Source: Candidatus Sulfotelmatobacter sp.
Lineage (GTDB): Bacteria; Eisenbacteria; RBG-16-71-46
Assembly (NCBI GenBank): GCA_035498555.1
Contig: DATKAB010000006.1
Span: forward strand, 1-64,000
Reading direction: 5' to 3'
Length of the DNA stretch: 64,000 nt
Shown here: piece after piece, positions 57,061 to 64,000 of the stretch
Position numbering within the stretch: position 1 is the stretch's first letter
How the letters are laid out: each line of letters starts with the position of its first letter
The notes under the pieces: generated by a model
Told to the model about the DNA's origin: nothing
Database searches by the model: none
Seen by the model: only the letters and a program-made list of their open reading frames with translations
Made by a program: the position numbers and the translations under genes

Positions 57061-57378
57061 GAGGCCTCCGAGGTAGCGCGGAAAGCAGGATGTCGAAGCA
57101 ATCGCGCGTCACCCACGGGGGATCGCACGATTCGGACGACCTGACCTCGACCTCGGCGGACGGCAAGGGGGGCAGAGGGTTGAGGCGCGGCGCGGCCAAC
57201 TCCAGCAACCAGTCTGGGGCTCGGTACAGGTTTCGGCAAGGACAGAATTGCACCGGGAGACCGGTTTCGGCCGCTTTTCGAGGGATTCCGGCCGGCCCGC
57301 CGGCGTGCAGAAGGGCCCGCGAAGCTGCTACCCTGCACGTGGTTCAGGCCGTCTGCCCCCATTCGCAGGGAGAATCGG
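57061..57378. other. divergent intergenic region
   Basis: The 318 nt separate the secreted gene (leftward) from the GNAT gene (rightward). AGGGAG (57367-57372) is the Shine-Dalgarno of the latter. I found no convincing promoter pair, hairpin or short gene. Confidence 0.5.
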
Positions 57379-57843
57379 TTGCCCGACACCGCCGCCCAGA
57401 TCCGGATTCGCCCGGTCGACGAGCTGGACATCGGCAGCATCGTCCGGATCGACGAGCGCATCACAGGCACGTACCGCCCCGACGTCTGGGAGCGGCGGGT
57501 GATGTACTACCTGCGGCGCGACCCGGACGCCTCCCAGGTGGCTGAAGTGGAAGGAAAAGTGGTCGGTTTCATGCTCGGCGAGGTCAAGGCGGGCGAGTTC
57601 GGCATCGAGGAGCCGAGCGGCTGGATCGAACGCTTCGGCATCGACCCCGACCACCGCGGCCGCGATCTGGGACGCCAGATGTTCGCGGCCATGCGCCGCC
57701 ACTTCTCGGAACAGGGCGCCGCGGTGATCCGCACGCTCGCCGACATGAAGCAGCCCGGCGTGGCGGGATTCCTGACCGCGCTCGGCTTCGGGCCGTCTCG
57801 CTATCAGGCGCTGGAAATCTCGAACGCCCCCGAAGGGCGCTGA
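57379..57843 (+). CDS. GNAT family acetyltransferase
   Basis: A TTG start at 57379, 6 nt after AGGGAG, gives 154 residues. The fold is a typical single GNAT: IRIRPVDELDIGSIVRIDER, a substrate strand (GWIERFGIDPDHRGRDLGRQ) with R-G-R-D-L-G at the acetyl-CoA loop where R-G-x-G-L-G is usual, so Gly is replaced by Asp, and TLADMKQPGVAGFLTALGFG at the C-terminus. The Asp may lower cofactor affinity. It lies 13 nt before the diiron-protein gene and is probably co-transcribed. Substrate unknown. Confidence 0.8.
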   Translation: MPDTAAQIRIRPVDELDIGSIVRIDERITGTYRPDVWERRVMYYLRRDPDASQVAEVEGKVVGFMLGEVKAGEFGIEEPSGWIERFGIDPDHRGRDLGRQMFAAMRRHFSEQGAAVIRTLADMKQPGVAGFLTALGFGPSRYQALEISNAPEGR

Positions 57844-57856
57844 GGAAGACACGACG

Positions 57857-59197
57857 ATGAAAGTCGAAAATGTCCTGCTCGAGAAGAAGTATCACGACGC
57901 GATCGAGCATTGGAGCAGGCACAACTTCAAGGACTATCCGGTGCTCCTCGAGAAGTGGGAGGAGTACTTCCCGAGCGACGAGAAGTTCTGCCTGTGCGCC
58001 AAGCTCGAGGTCGGCACGCCCGACCTGATCCAGATCGGCGAGCAGAAGGGCGAGAAGAAGCGCCTCGAGCCCGATCAGCTCACCGAAGAGCAGGCGCATC
58101 ATCTGCTGGCGATCATCAAGGCGCAGGCCTCGACCGAGTTCGGCTCGATCCAGCAGCATTCGGGAACGCTCGACCGTGCGAACGACGATCAGGATCGCAT
58201 GTGGGTGCTGCGGGTGATGGCCGAAGAGCTGCGCCACGGCTACCAGATGATCCACCTGCTGCTGTCGAAGGATTGGAGCCACGTATCGGGCGGCGTGACC
58301 GGCCGCCAGATGGTCGAAGAGATCCTCTCCATGACCACCGGCAACCACGTGCTCGACGCCTTCAATCTCGACTACGACTCGTTCATCGACAACATCACTT
58401 TTGCGGCGTTCATCGATCGCGTCGGCAAATACCAGCTGACCATGCAGAAGGTCTGCGCCTACAAGCCGATGGCCGACTCGATGCCGCCGATGCTGCGGGA
58501 GGAGGCCTTCCATCTCGCCGCCGGCGTCATTCCCCTGCGGCGCTTCGCGCAGCGCGCCGGCAGCGGCGATCCGCTGGCGTCGATGCGGTCGGTCCAGCAT
58601 TCGGTGAACAAGTGGTTCCCGCGCGGACTCGAGATGTTCGGCGACGAGCGCGGCGGCGAGACCAACGTGAAGTTCGGCTTCAAGGACATGAAGAACCGCG
58701 AGGCCCAGGACCTCTACATCGAGGAAGTGCGGAAGATGCTGCGCGACATCAACGCGCGCTTCGTCCGCGCGCGCTTCCCGGAATATTCGCCCGAGCAGGC
58801 CGAAGACGTGATCACCGAGCTCGAGCAGACCCGCGGTTCGCACCGCGGCCTCCAGCACGAGGACCTGCTGCGACTGCCCGACCGCCGCTTCTTCCGTCGC
58901 AAGGGCGAAGCCGCGTTCGAGATGATCGGCATCGACGGCGAGACCTTCACCGACGCCGATGAGTACATCCGCTATCTCTCGAAGAACCTGAACGAGGGTT
59001 ACGTCGCCAGCCGCGACCTGGTGAACTTCGCCGACGTGCTGCGCAAGGTGAAGTCGGGCACGATGACCGTGAAGGACGGCATCATGGCGATGCCCAAGCT
59101 CAAGCGCCTCGGCGGCATGTGTCCGTGCTCGAAGGGCGTCCGCTGGGTGATGGAGGACGAGTCCGGCGGCCAGACGCCCGTGGGCATTCGAGCCTGA
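57857..59197 (+). CDS. BoxB/PaaA-like diiron ferritin-fold protein
   Basis: The 446-residue product resembles benzoyl-CoA 2,3-epoxidase BoxB and phenylacetyl-CoA epoxidase PaaA. Likely iron ligands: Glu94 (STEFGSIQQHSG), Glu124 and His127 (AEELRHGYQM), Asp in FIDRVGKYQL, and Glu216 and His219 (REEAFHLAAG). The lengths of helices and the FxDRxGKxQL block support BoxB more than PaaA. No boxA, boxC or paaBCDE genes are near, so its reaction cannot be assumed. A C-terminal C-P-C (LGGMCPCSKGVRW) looks like a metal or redox site. GAGGAAG precedes its ATG. Confidence 0.75.
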   Translation: MKVENVLLEKKYHDAIEHWSRHNFKDYPVLLEKWEEYFPSDEKFCLCAKLEVGTPDLIQIGEQKGEKKRLEPDQLTEEQAHHLLAIIKAQASTEFGSIQQHSGTLDRANDDQDRMWVLRVMAEELRHGYQMIHLLLSKDWSHVSGGVTGRQMVEEILSMTTGNHVLDAFNLDYDSFIDNITFAAFIDRVGKYQLTMQKVCAYKPMADSMPPMLREEAFHLAAGVIPLRRFAQRAGSGDPLASMRSVQHSVNKWFPRGLEMFGDERGGETNVKFGFKDMKNREAQDLYIEEVRKMLRDINARFVRARFPEYSPEQAEDVITELEQTRGSHRGLQHEDLLRLPDRRFFRRKGEAAFEMIGIDGETFTDADEYIRYLSKNLNEGYVASRDLVNFADVLRKVKSGTMTVKDGIMAMPKLKRLGGMCPCSKGVRWVMEDESGGQTPVGIRA

Positions 59198-59302
59198 GTT
59201 CGTGGGGCCTTCCGCAGCAGCGCCGACCCGGGTGTCTGCGCCGGCGTCCTCCAGCCGCCCGCGAGGCTTCGCGGGATCCCCTTCGATTCGCCGCCTCATT
59301 CG

Positions 59303-60139
59303 ATGACACCGCTGGGCTATTCGCTCAGCGCGTTCGGGATCTCGCTCGGGGCGGGATTCCTCGGCTCGCTCGTCGGCATCGGCGGCGGCATCATCGTCGT
59401 CCCCGCCCTCACTCTGATCTTCGGCTTCGATATCCGCCACGCGATCGGCGCCTCGATCGTTTCCGTCATCGCCACCTCGAGCGGAGCCGCGGCCGGTTAC
59501 GTGCGCGAGCGCATGACCAACCTGCGCGCCGCGATGCTGCTTGAGCTCGGCACCACGATCGGCGCGGTTTGCGGTGCGCTGCTCGCGGGGGTCCTGCACG
59601 GGCGCTGGCTGTATCTGTTGTTCGGGCTCATGCTGCTCGGATCGGGGTTCGCGATGCTCAAGCGGCTCCGCGACCACGCGGAGCACGTTCCGCCCAGCCG
59701 ATGGGCCGACGCGTTGCGGCTGCACTCGAGCTACTTCGACGAACGCCTCGGCCGCGAGGTGTACTATCGCGTGGCCCGCGCGCCGCTCGGCCTGCTCTTG
59801 ATGTTGATCGCCGGACTCCTCAGCGGACTGCTGGGGATCGGCTCGGGTGTGCTCAAGGTGCCGGCAATGGATCTCGCGATGGGGCTGCCGCTCAAGGTCT
59901 CGAGCGCCACGAGCAACCTGATGATCGGCGTCACGGCGGCGGCCAGCGCTGCGATCTACTTCACGCGCGGGGACATCAATCCGTTCATCGCCGGGCCCGT
60001 GGCGATCGGCATCGTGCTGGGAGCGGCCATCGGAGCTCGCTTCCTTTCGCGCGCGAGCCACGCATGGCTGCGCATCCTATTCGTCGCCGTGCTTGCGGTC
60101 GTCGCCCTCCAGATGATCGGCAAAGGGCTTGGGCGATGA
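59303..60139 (+). CDS. TauE/SafE family anion exporter
   Basis: The 278-residue membrane protein has two repeated halves of about four helices, each with the family glycine-rich motif: GFLGSLVGIGGGIIVVPALT near the start and GLLSGLLGIGSGVLKVPAMD in the middle, plus SATSNLMIGVTAAASA. TauE/SafE proteins export sulfite, sulfoacetate or related anions. Its stop overlaps the DUF1634 start by 4 nt (ATGA), a common pairing. Substrate not deducible. Confidence 0.88.
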   Translation: MTPLGYSLSAFGISLGAGFLGSLVGIGGGIIVVPALTLIFGFDIRHAIGASIVSVIATSSGAAAGYVRERMTNLRAAMLLELGTTIGAVCGALLAGVLHGRWLYLLFGLMLLGSGFAMLKRLRDHAEHVPPSRWADALRLHSSYFDERLGREVYYRVARAPLGLLLMLIAGLLSGLLGIGSGVLKVPAMDLAMGLPLKVSSATSNLMIGVTAAASAAIYFTRGDINPFIAGPVAIGIVLGAAIGARFLSRASHAWLRILFVAVLAVVALQMIGKGLGR

Positions 60140-60558
60140 GCGAGCCCCTTCAGAGGGCGCCACACGGCGCGGCGCGCCCGGGCGAGCTCGAGATCGTCGT
60201 GAGCACGCTGCTGCGCGCCGGACTGATCATCAGCCTGGGAACCGTCACGGCGGGTCTCGTCGTGCTGTTCGCCAGGCACCCCGCCGAGCTTCTCTCTCCG
60301 GCGCGCTTCGCGGCTCTCACGGCTCGCGGCGCCGAATTCCCGCACACGCTCTCGACCCTCGTGGCCGGCATCGTGAAAGGCGACGGCCAGTCCGTCATCG
60401 CCACCGGGCTGCTGCTTCTGATTCTCACTCCGGTGATGCGCGTGGCGGTCTCGTTCATCGAATTCCTCCGAGCCGGCGACCGGGCTTTCTCGCTCATCAC
60501 TGCCGGCGTGCTCGCGGTGCTGGTGCTCTCCATGTCCCTGAGAGTCGGTGGCGGGTAA
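60136..60558 (+). CDS. DUF1634 membrane protein
   Basis: The 140-residue product has three predicted helices (about 26-48, 78-100 and 115-135) and the pattern VSTLLRAGLIISLGTVTAGL, TLVAGIVKGDGQSVIATGLL, LLILTPVMRVAVSFIEFLRA that I associate with DUF1634. Members are typically coupled to TauE/SafE genes, as here, and may be a partner subunit. Start: ATG at 60136, overlapping the exporter stop by 4 nt. The function is unknown. Confidence 0.75.
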   Translation: MSEPLQRAPHGAARPGELEIVVSTLLRAGLIISLGTVTAGLVVLFARHPAELLSPARFAALTARGAEFPHTLSTLVAGIVKGDGQSVIATGLLLLILTPVMRVAVSFIEFLRAGDRAFSLITAGVLAVLVLSMSLRVGGG

Positions 60559-60576
60559 GGCGGCCAGGCGCCCTCC

Positions 60577-62169
60577 ATGATCCGCACCCCCCACATCGCG
60601 TACTTCTGCATGGAGTACGGGCTCGACGAATCGTTCCCGATCTATTCCGGCGGGCTCGGCGTGCTGGCGGGCGACTTCATCAAAGCCGCGCGCGACCTCG
60701 GCAAACCGGTGGTCGCAGTGGGCCTGCGCTGGGAGCGCGGCTATTGCGCCCAATACATCGACGACGACGGCCACCCCTACGAAGAGTACCCGGGGTACGA
60801 CCATTCCTTCCTCAAGGACACCGGCGTGCGCCTGCGTGTGCGGGTGCGCGGCCATGAGGTGGCCTGCGCGGTGCGCGTCACCGACCGGTACGGCCATGTG
60901 CCGCTCTACCTCATCGATCCGCTGCGCGCCGAGGATCGCTGGATCACGCACCGGCTCTACGAGTCGGGCACCGACGTACGCATCGCCCAGGAGATCCTGC
61001 TCGGGATCGGCGGCGCGCGAGCGCTCAACTGGCTCGGCATTCCGGTCGCGACCTATCACTTCAACGAGGGCCACGCCGTGTTCGCCGGGCTCGAGATGAT
61101 CGCCGACCGCATGGAGAGCGGCTGGTCGTTTCCGGCGGCGTGGGCGGAGACGCGCAAGAGAATCGTCTTCACCACCCATACGCCGGTGAAGGCCGGGAAC
61201 GAAGAACACACGCTCAAGGATCTGCGCCGGCTGGGAGCGTGCCTCCAGCTCTCGGGCGCCGAGATGCGCGAGATCGGCGGCGACCCGTTCAGCATGACGA
61301 TCGCGGGGCTGAGGCTCGCGCGCATCGCCAACGGCGTCTCGGCGCTGCACGGCGAGACCGCTCGCCGCATGTGGGACGGCGTCGCCAACATCGCGCCCAT
61401 CACGCACGTGACCAACGGCGTGCACGTTGCCACCTGGCAGGCGGAGCCGATCCGCCGCGCCGGCAACGATTCGGCCGCCCTGTGGCGCGCGCACGTCGAG
61501 CTCAAGAACGCCCTGCTCGATGAAGTCGAGCAGCGCACCGGCGAACGATTCGACCGCGAGGCGCTCACCATCGGCTTCGCGCGGCGCGCCGCCAGTTACA
61601 AGCGCGGCGACCTGATCCTGCGCGACACGGCGCAGCTCGAAGACCTGCTCTCACAGCACCACGTCCAGCTGCTCTTTGCCGGCAAGTCCCACCCGGCCGA
61701 CGAAGCCGGCAAGGCGATCATTTCGAAGCTGGTGGCGGCGCAACGCTCGCACCCCGGCAAGATCGCGTTTCTCGAGAATTACGACATGGCGCTCGCCCGG
61801 CTGCTCACGCGTGGCTGCGACGTGTGGCTCAACAATCCGGTGCGCCCGCTCGAGGCCTCGGGCACCTCGGGCATGAAGGCGGCGATGAACGGCGTGCTCA
61901 ACCTGAGCATCCTCGACGGCTGGTGGCCGGAAGGCTGCGAGCACGGCGTCAACGGCTGGGCGATCGGCAACGAGCACGCCGGCGACGACACCCGCGATCT
62001 CGAAGCGCTCTACGAGACGCTCGATCGCGACGTGCTGCCGGCATGGCGGGATCGCGAGCGCTGGCAGAAGATGATGCGTGCGAGCATTGCGATGGGCGTT
62101 CAGAAGTTCTCCGCCGAGCGCATGGTGCGCGACTACTTCGACCGCATGTACGAGCCGAGGCCCGCATGA
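60577..62169 (+). CDS. short alpha-glucan phosphorylase, GT35
   Basis: The 530-residue enzyme belongs to the short bacterial alpha-glucan phosphorylases (full-length GlgP is about 800). Motifs in order: IAYFCMEYGLDESFPIYSGG, HFNEGHAVFAGLEMI, FTTHTPVKAGNEEH, FARRAASYKRGDLI, LENYDMALARLLTRGCDVWL, and the PLP-lysine site EASGTSGMKAAMNG with Lys434. It should cleave glucan chains with phosphate to glucose-1-phosphate. The start is an ATG 18 nt after DUF1634; its stop overlaps the transporter start (ATGA). Confidence 0.9.
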   Translation: MIRTPHIAYFCMEYGLDESFPIYSGGLGVLAGDFIKAARDLGKPVVAVGLRWERGYCAQYIDDDGHPYEEYPGYDHSFLKDTGVRLRVRVRGHEVACAVRVTDRYGHVPLYLIDPLRAEDRWITHRLYESGTDVRIAQEILLGIGGARALNWLGIPVATYHFNEGHAVFAGLEMIADRMESGWSFPAAWAETRKRIVFTTHTPVKAGNEEHTLKDLRRLGACLQLSGAEMREIGGDPFSMTIAGLRLARIANGVSALHGETARRMWDGVANIAPITHVTNGVHVATWQAEPIRRAGNDSAALWRAHVELKNALLDEVEQRTGERFDREALTIGFARRAASYKRGDLILRDTAQLEDLLSQHHVQLLFAGKSHPADEAGKAIISKLVAAQRSHPGKIAFLENYDMALARLLTRGCDVWLNNPVRPLEASGTSGMKAAMNGVLNLSILDGWWPEGCEHGVNGWAIGNEHAGDDTRDLEALYETLDRDVLPAWRDRERWQKMMRASIAMGVQKFSAERMVRDYFDRMYEPRPA

Positions 62170-62822
62170 ACTGGCTCGCGCTGCTCGGGCTCGGCCTGGC
62201 GCTCGGCATCCGCCACGCCACCGATCCGGATCATGTGGTGGCGGTGGCCGCGATCACCGCGCGCACGCGCCGCTGGCTGCCGGCGGCGGCGATCGGCGCG
62301 ATGTGGGGTCTCGGCCACACGCTCACGCTGTTCGTGGTCGGCGCGCTGATCATCGCCTTCAACCTCACCGTGCCGCCGCGCATCGGCCTCGCCATGGAGT
62401 TCGCGGTGGCGCTGGCGCTGATCGCGGTCGGGGCGTTCAACCTCGGCCACCGGCACGGCGCCGCGCCGTCGCCCGCCGGCGAGGCGCCGCTTCCCGCCGG
62501 GCGCGCGTTCGGTGTCGGCCTGGTGCACGGACTGGCCGGCAGCGCGGCGGTCGCGCTGCTGGTGCTGTCGCTGATCCGCGAGCCGCTGTGGGCATGCGGC
62601 TACCTGCTGCTGTTCGGCCTCGGCACGCTGATCGGGATGGTGCTGATCACCACCGGTTTCGCGGTGCCGCTCTCGACCGCGTCGCGGCGCTGGCCACGGT
62701 TCGAGCGCGCCGCGCGCTTCGCCACCGGCGCCGCCTCGGTGGCGTTCGGGGTGTGGCTGGTGTGGCGGATCGGGTTCGTGGACGGTTTGTTCCGCGCGAG
62801 CCCGCACTGGACGCCGCACTAG
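62166..62822 (+). CDS. NiCoT/UreH-like membrane transporter
   Basis: The 218-residue protein has about six helices and, in the first, the metal-binding signature R-H-A-T-D-P-D-H (GLALGIRHATDPDHVVAVAA), as in HoxN/NixA and UreH-type nickel or cobalt transporters. A second half begins near FGVGLVHGLAGSAAVALLVL. Substrate could be Ni2+, Co2+ or another cation. It is coupled to the phosphorylase by an ATGA overlap, so it may be transcribed with it. No urease or hydrogenase genes are in the window. Confidence 0.82.
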   Translation: MNWLALLGLGLALGIRHATDPDHVVAVAAITARTRRWLPAAAIGAMWGLGHTLTLFVVGALIIAFNLTVPPRIGLAMEFAVALALIAVGAFNLGHRHGAAPSPAGEAPLPAGRAFGVGLVHGLAGSAAVALLVLSLIREPLWACGYLLLFGLGTLIGMVLITTGFAVPLSTASRRWPRFERAARFATGAASVAFGVWLVWRIGFVDGLFRASPHWTPH

Positions 62823-62859
62823 CCGCAGGTCGTCCGCAGACTGGCGACGCACTTAGCTC

Positions 62860-62888
62860 TTGCTCGCGGCGCGCGCGACCTCTACACT
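62860..62888 (+). promoter_or_regulatory. promoter driving the tyrosine leader
   Basis: TTGCTC (62860-62865) and TACACT (62883-62888) are 17 nt apart, the ideal spacing. Transcription from it would begin about 62894-62896, at or within a nucleotide of the ATG of the leader peptide, implying a leaderless mRNA. The hexamers each match 4 of 6 consensus bases. Confidence 0.5.
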
Positions 62889-62894
62889 TCTCTC

Positions 62895-62963
62895 ATGAAC
62901 AACAACGCGCACGCGGCCCGATACGCCTACCCCATCCCCTTGCGGGGTGGGTTGCCGACCTGA
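62895..62963 (+). CDS. 22-residue Tyr leader peptide
   Basis: Frame ATG 62895 to TGA 62961-62963: 22 codons, too short for an automated call. Sequence order: three Asn, an Ala/His/Arg part, then Tyr10 (62922-62924), Ala11, Tyr12 (62928-62930), Pro13, Ile14, Pro15, and a Gly/Leu/Pro end. Two Tyr codons just before Pro, directly ahead of a chorismate-mutase/prephenate-dehydrogenase gene, fit a regulatory leader whose translation senses charged tRNA-Tyr. No Shine-Dalgarno precedes it, consistent with the leaderless start predicted from the promoter. Confidence 0.6.
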   Translation: MNNNAHAARYAYPIPLRGGLPT

Positions 62964-63016
62964 CGTCGCGATAGTCGCGCGTTCGACGCCCACTTCCGTA
63001 ACCCGGAGGTGGGCGT
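62931..63016 (+). terminator. attenuator hairpins: early stem, anti-terminator, terminator
   Basis: Early stem A: 62931-62939 (CCCATCCCC) with 62944-62951 (GGGGTGGG), loop TTGC, one T bulged. Terminator stem: 62986-62998 (ACGCCCACTTCCG) with 63004-63016 (CGGAGGTGGGCGT), 13 bp with one T-G wobble and a 5-nt loop, followed by a pyrimidine-rich tail (TCTCGCTTCTCC). Anti-terminator: 62947-62951 (GTGGG) can pair with 62989-62993 (CCCAC), competing with both. A ribosome stalled at Tyr codons 62922-62930 would mask the 5' arm of stem A and allow the anti-terminator. Confidence 0.6.
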
Positions 63017-63055
63017 TCTCGCTTCTCCTCCGCGAACTCATCAGCCGGAGGAGCA

Positions 63056-64000
63056 ATGTCCGATTCCGCATCCACCATCGCCGCCGTCCGCGGCGCCATC
63101 CAGATCGCCGACAACCGCGCCGAGCTGGTGCAGTTCGGCACCGCCCGGCTGCTCACCGAGCTGCTGGCCCGCAACGAAATGAGCGCGGATCAGATCGTCA
63201 GCGCGATCTTCACCGCCACCCCCGACTTGAACGCGGATTTTCCCGCCCACGCCGCCCGACGTCTTGGCTGGCACGACGTGCCGCTGCTCGGCGCCGTCGA
63301 GGTCGGCGTGCCCGGCGCGATGCCGCGCGTGGTGCGCGTGCTGCTCACCGTTTCGGGAGTCCCGGTCGGACGCCGGCTCGAACCCGTGTATCTCGACGGC
63401 GCGGCGGCGCTGCGGCCTGACCTGGCGGCGGGTGAATCCGCGCGCGCGTCGGCGAGCGACGGCGATCCAAAGCCGGCGCGCACGCTGGCGATCATCGGAC
63501 TCGGGCAGATCGGCGGATCGATCGGGTTGTCGCTCGCGCGCCGGCCGGAATGGCGCCGCGTCGGGTACGACACCCACGCGACAACGCTGGCGGCCGCGAT
63601 GGAGGCGGGCGCGATCGACCGCACCGCCGCGTCGCTCGCGGAGGCCTGCGTGGCCGCCGATCTCGCGGTGATCGCGACCCCCGTCGACGAGCTGGCGCGC
63701 TGCGTTGCCGCGGCCGCCGAGGCGCTGCCCCCGGGCGCCGCGCTCGTCGACACGGGGAGCGCACGCGCCGGCGTGAGCGACGCGCTGCGTGAAGCGGCGC
63801 GCCGCGGCGTGCGCGCGGTGGGCGGACACCCGCTCGCCGGGAACGAAGGGCGCGGCTTCGACTCGGCGCGCGCCGGATTGTTCGAGGGCGCTCGCTTCGT
63901 GGTCTGCCCGGTGAACGACGGCATTCCGGAAGAGGTCGAGAGTCTGATCGCTTCGCTTGGCGCATCGCCGCTGCTCGCCAACGACGAAGAACACGACGCG
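63056..64000 (+). CDS. AroH-type chorismate mutase fused to prephenate dehydrogenase, C-terminus beyond window
   Basis: GGAGGAG (63047-63053) precedes the ATG. Of 315 residues shown, about 1-122 are an AroH-class (trimeric barrel) mutase: VRGAIQIADN with Arg12, IFTATPDLNADFPAHAARRL, VPLLGAVEVG with Glu82, VVRVLLTV with Arg94, and EPVYLDGAAALRPDL with Tyr112. The residue matching Cys75 of Bacillus subtilis AroH is Gly79. A linker (about 123-141) leads to a TyrA Rossmann domain, GLGQIGGS at 148-155 and GGHPLAGNEGRGFDSA near 256. It should convert chorismate to prephenate and on to 4-hydroxyphenylpyruvate for tyrosine. E. coli TyrA uses an AroQ-type mutase instead. Confidence 0.88.
   Translation, partial: MSDSASTIAAVRGAIQIADNRAELVQFGTARLLTELLARNEMSADQIVSAIFTATPDLNADFPAHAARRLGWHDVPLLGAVEVGVPGAMPRVVRVLLTVSGVPVGRRLEPVYLDGAAALRPDLAAGESARASASDGDPKPARTLAIIGLGQIGGSIGLSLARRPEWRRVGYDTHATTLAAAMEAGAIDRTAASLAEACVAADLAVIATPVDELARCVAAAAEALPPGAALVDTGSARAGVSDALREAARRGVRAVGGHPLAGNEGRGFDSARAGLFEGARFVVCPVNDGIPEEVESLIASLGASPLLANDEEHDA

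Overview
The window looks like chromosomal DNA from an uncultured, high-GC, Gram-negative bacterium. Evidence for an outer membrane: several secreted beta-barrel proteins, a signal peptide peptidase, and many Sec signal peptides. The protein at 40244-42442 combines FG-GAP repeats with a C-terminal FlgD/type-IX-secretion-like sorting domain, and the partial protein at 1-1132 is a secreted repeat protein. That mix, the GC-rich codon use and the Eis-like/YyaL/DUF2079 content would suit Candidatus Eisenbacteria or another FCB-group relative. This is inference; no rRNA or tRNA gene is present to test it. I saw no IS element, CRISPR array or phage gene. GC-rich codons leave long open frames opposite most genes; I treated these as shadows.

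Left part (1-9655): a secreted repeat protein cut by the window edge, then a rightward run of lipoprotein, Eis-like N-acetyltransferase, hotdog thioesterase, small Tat-signal protein and amidase (the last three with 1-4 nt overlaps), a secreted protein of unknown role, a leftward retropepsin-PDZ protease, and two beta-barrel proteins. From 9692 to 14963 a leftward unit reads ECF sigma factor, zinc-finger anti-sigma, YyaL-type thioredoxin-fold protein and DsbD, which suggests a thiol-redox regulon. From 15585 to 21969 an M28 peptidase follows a YhaO/YhaN-type nuclease-ATPase pair.

Middle part (22109-43053): a leftward five-gene unit runs endonuclease III, SppA fused to a barrel-like N-terminus, and three tandem paralogous polytopic membrane proteins. 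Two tandem DUF2079 membrane proteins run the other way. Envelope genes follow: a barrel protein, a LolA-like lipoprotein carrier-type protein coupled to a D15-type barrel, the FG-GAP protein, and a small secreted protein.

Right part (43054-64000): an ABC ATPase is coupled to a giant permease-M1 aminopeptidase fusion. Next come PhzF with a GNAT protein that has lost its acetyl-CoA motif, two coupled amidohydrolases, pabB-pabC for p-aminobenzoate, an alpha/beta hydrolase, a secreted protein, a GNAT plus an orphan BoxB/PaaA-like diiron protein, TauE plus DUF1634, a short alpha-glucan phosphorylase coupled to a NiCoT-type transporter, and an AroH-type chorismate mutase fused to prephenate dehydrogenase. 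The last gene is preceded by what reads as a complete ribosome-mediated attenuator: promoter, apparently leaderless 22-codon peptide with two close Tyr codons, and mutually exclusive hairpins. It is the most interesting signal in the window.
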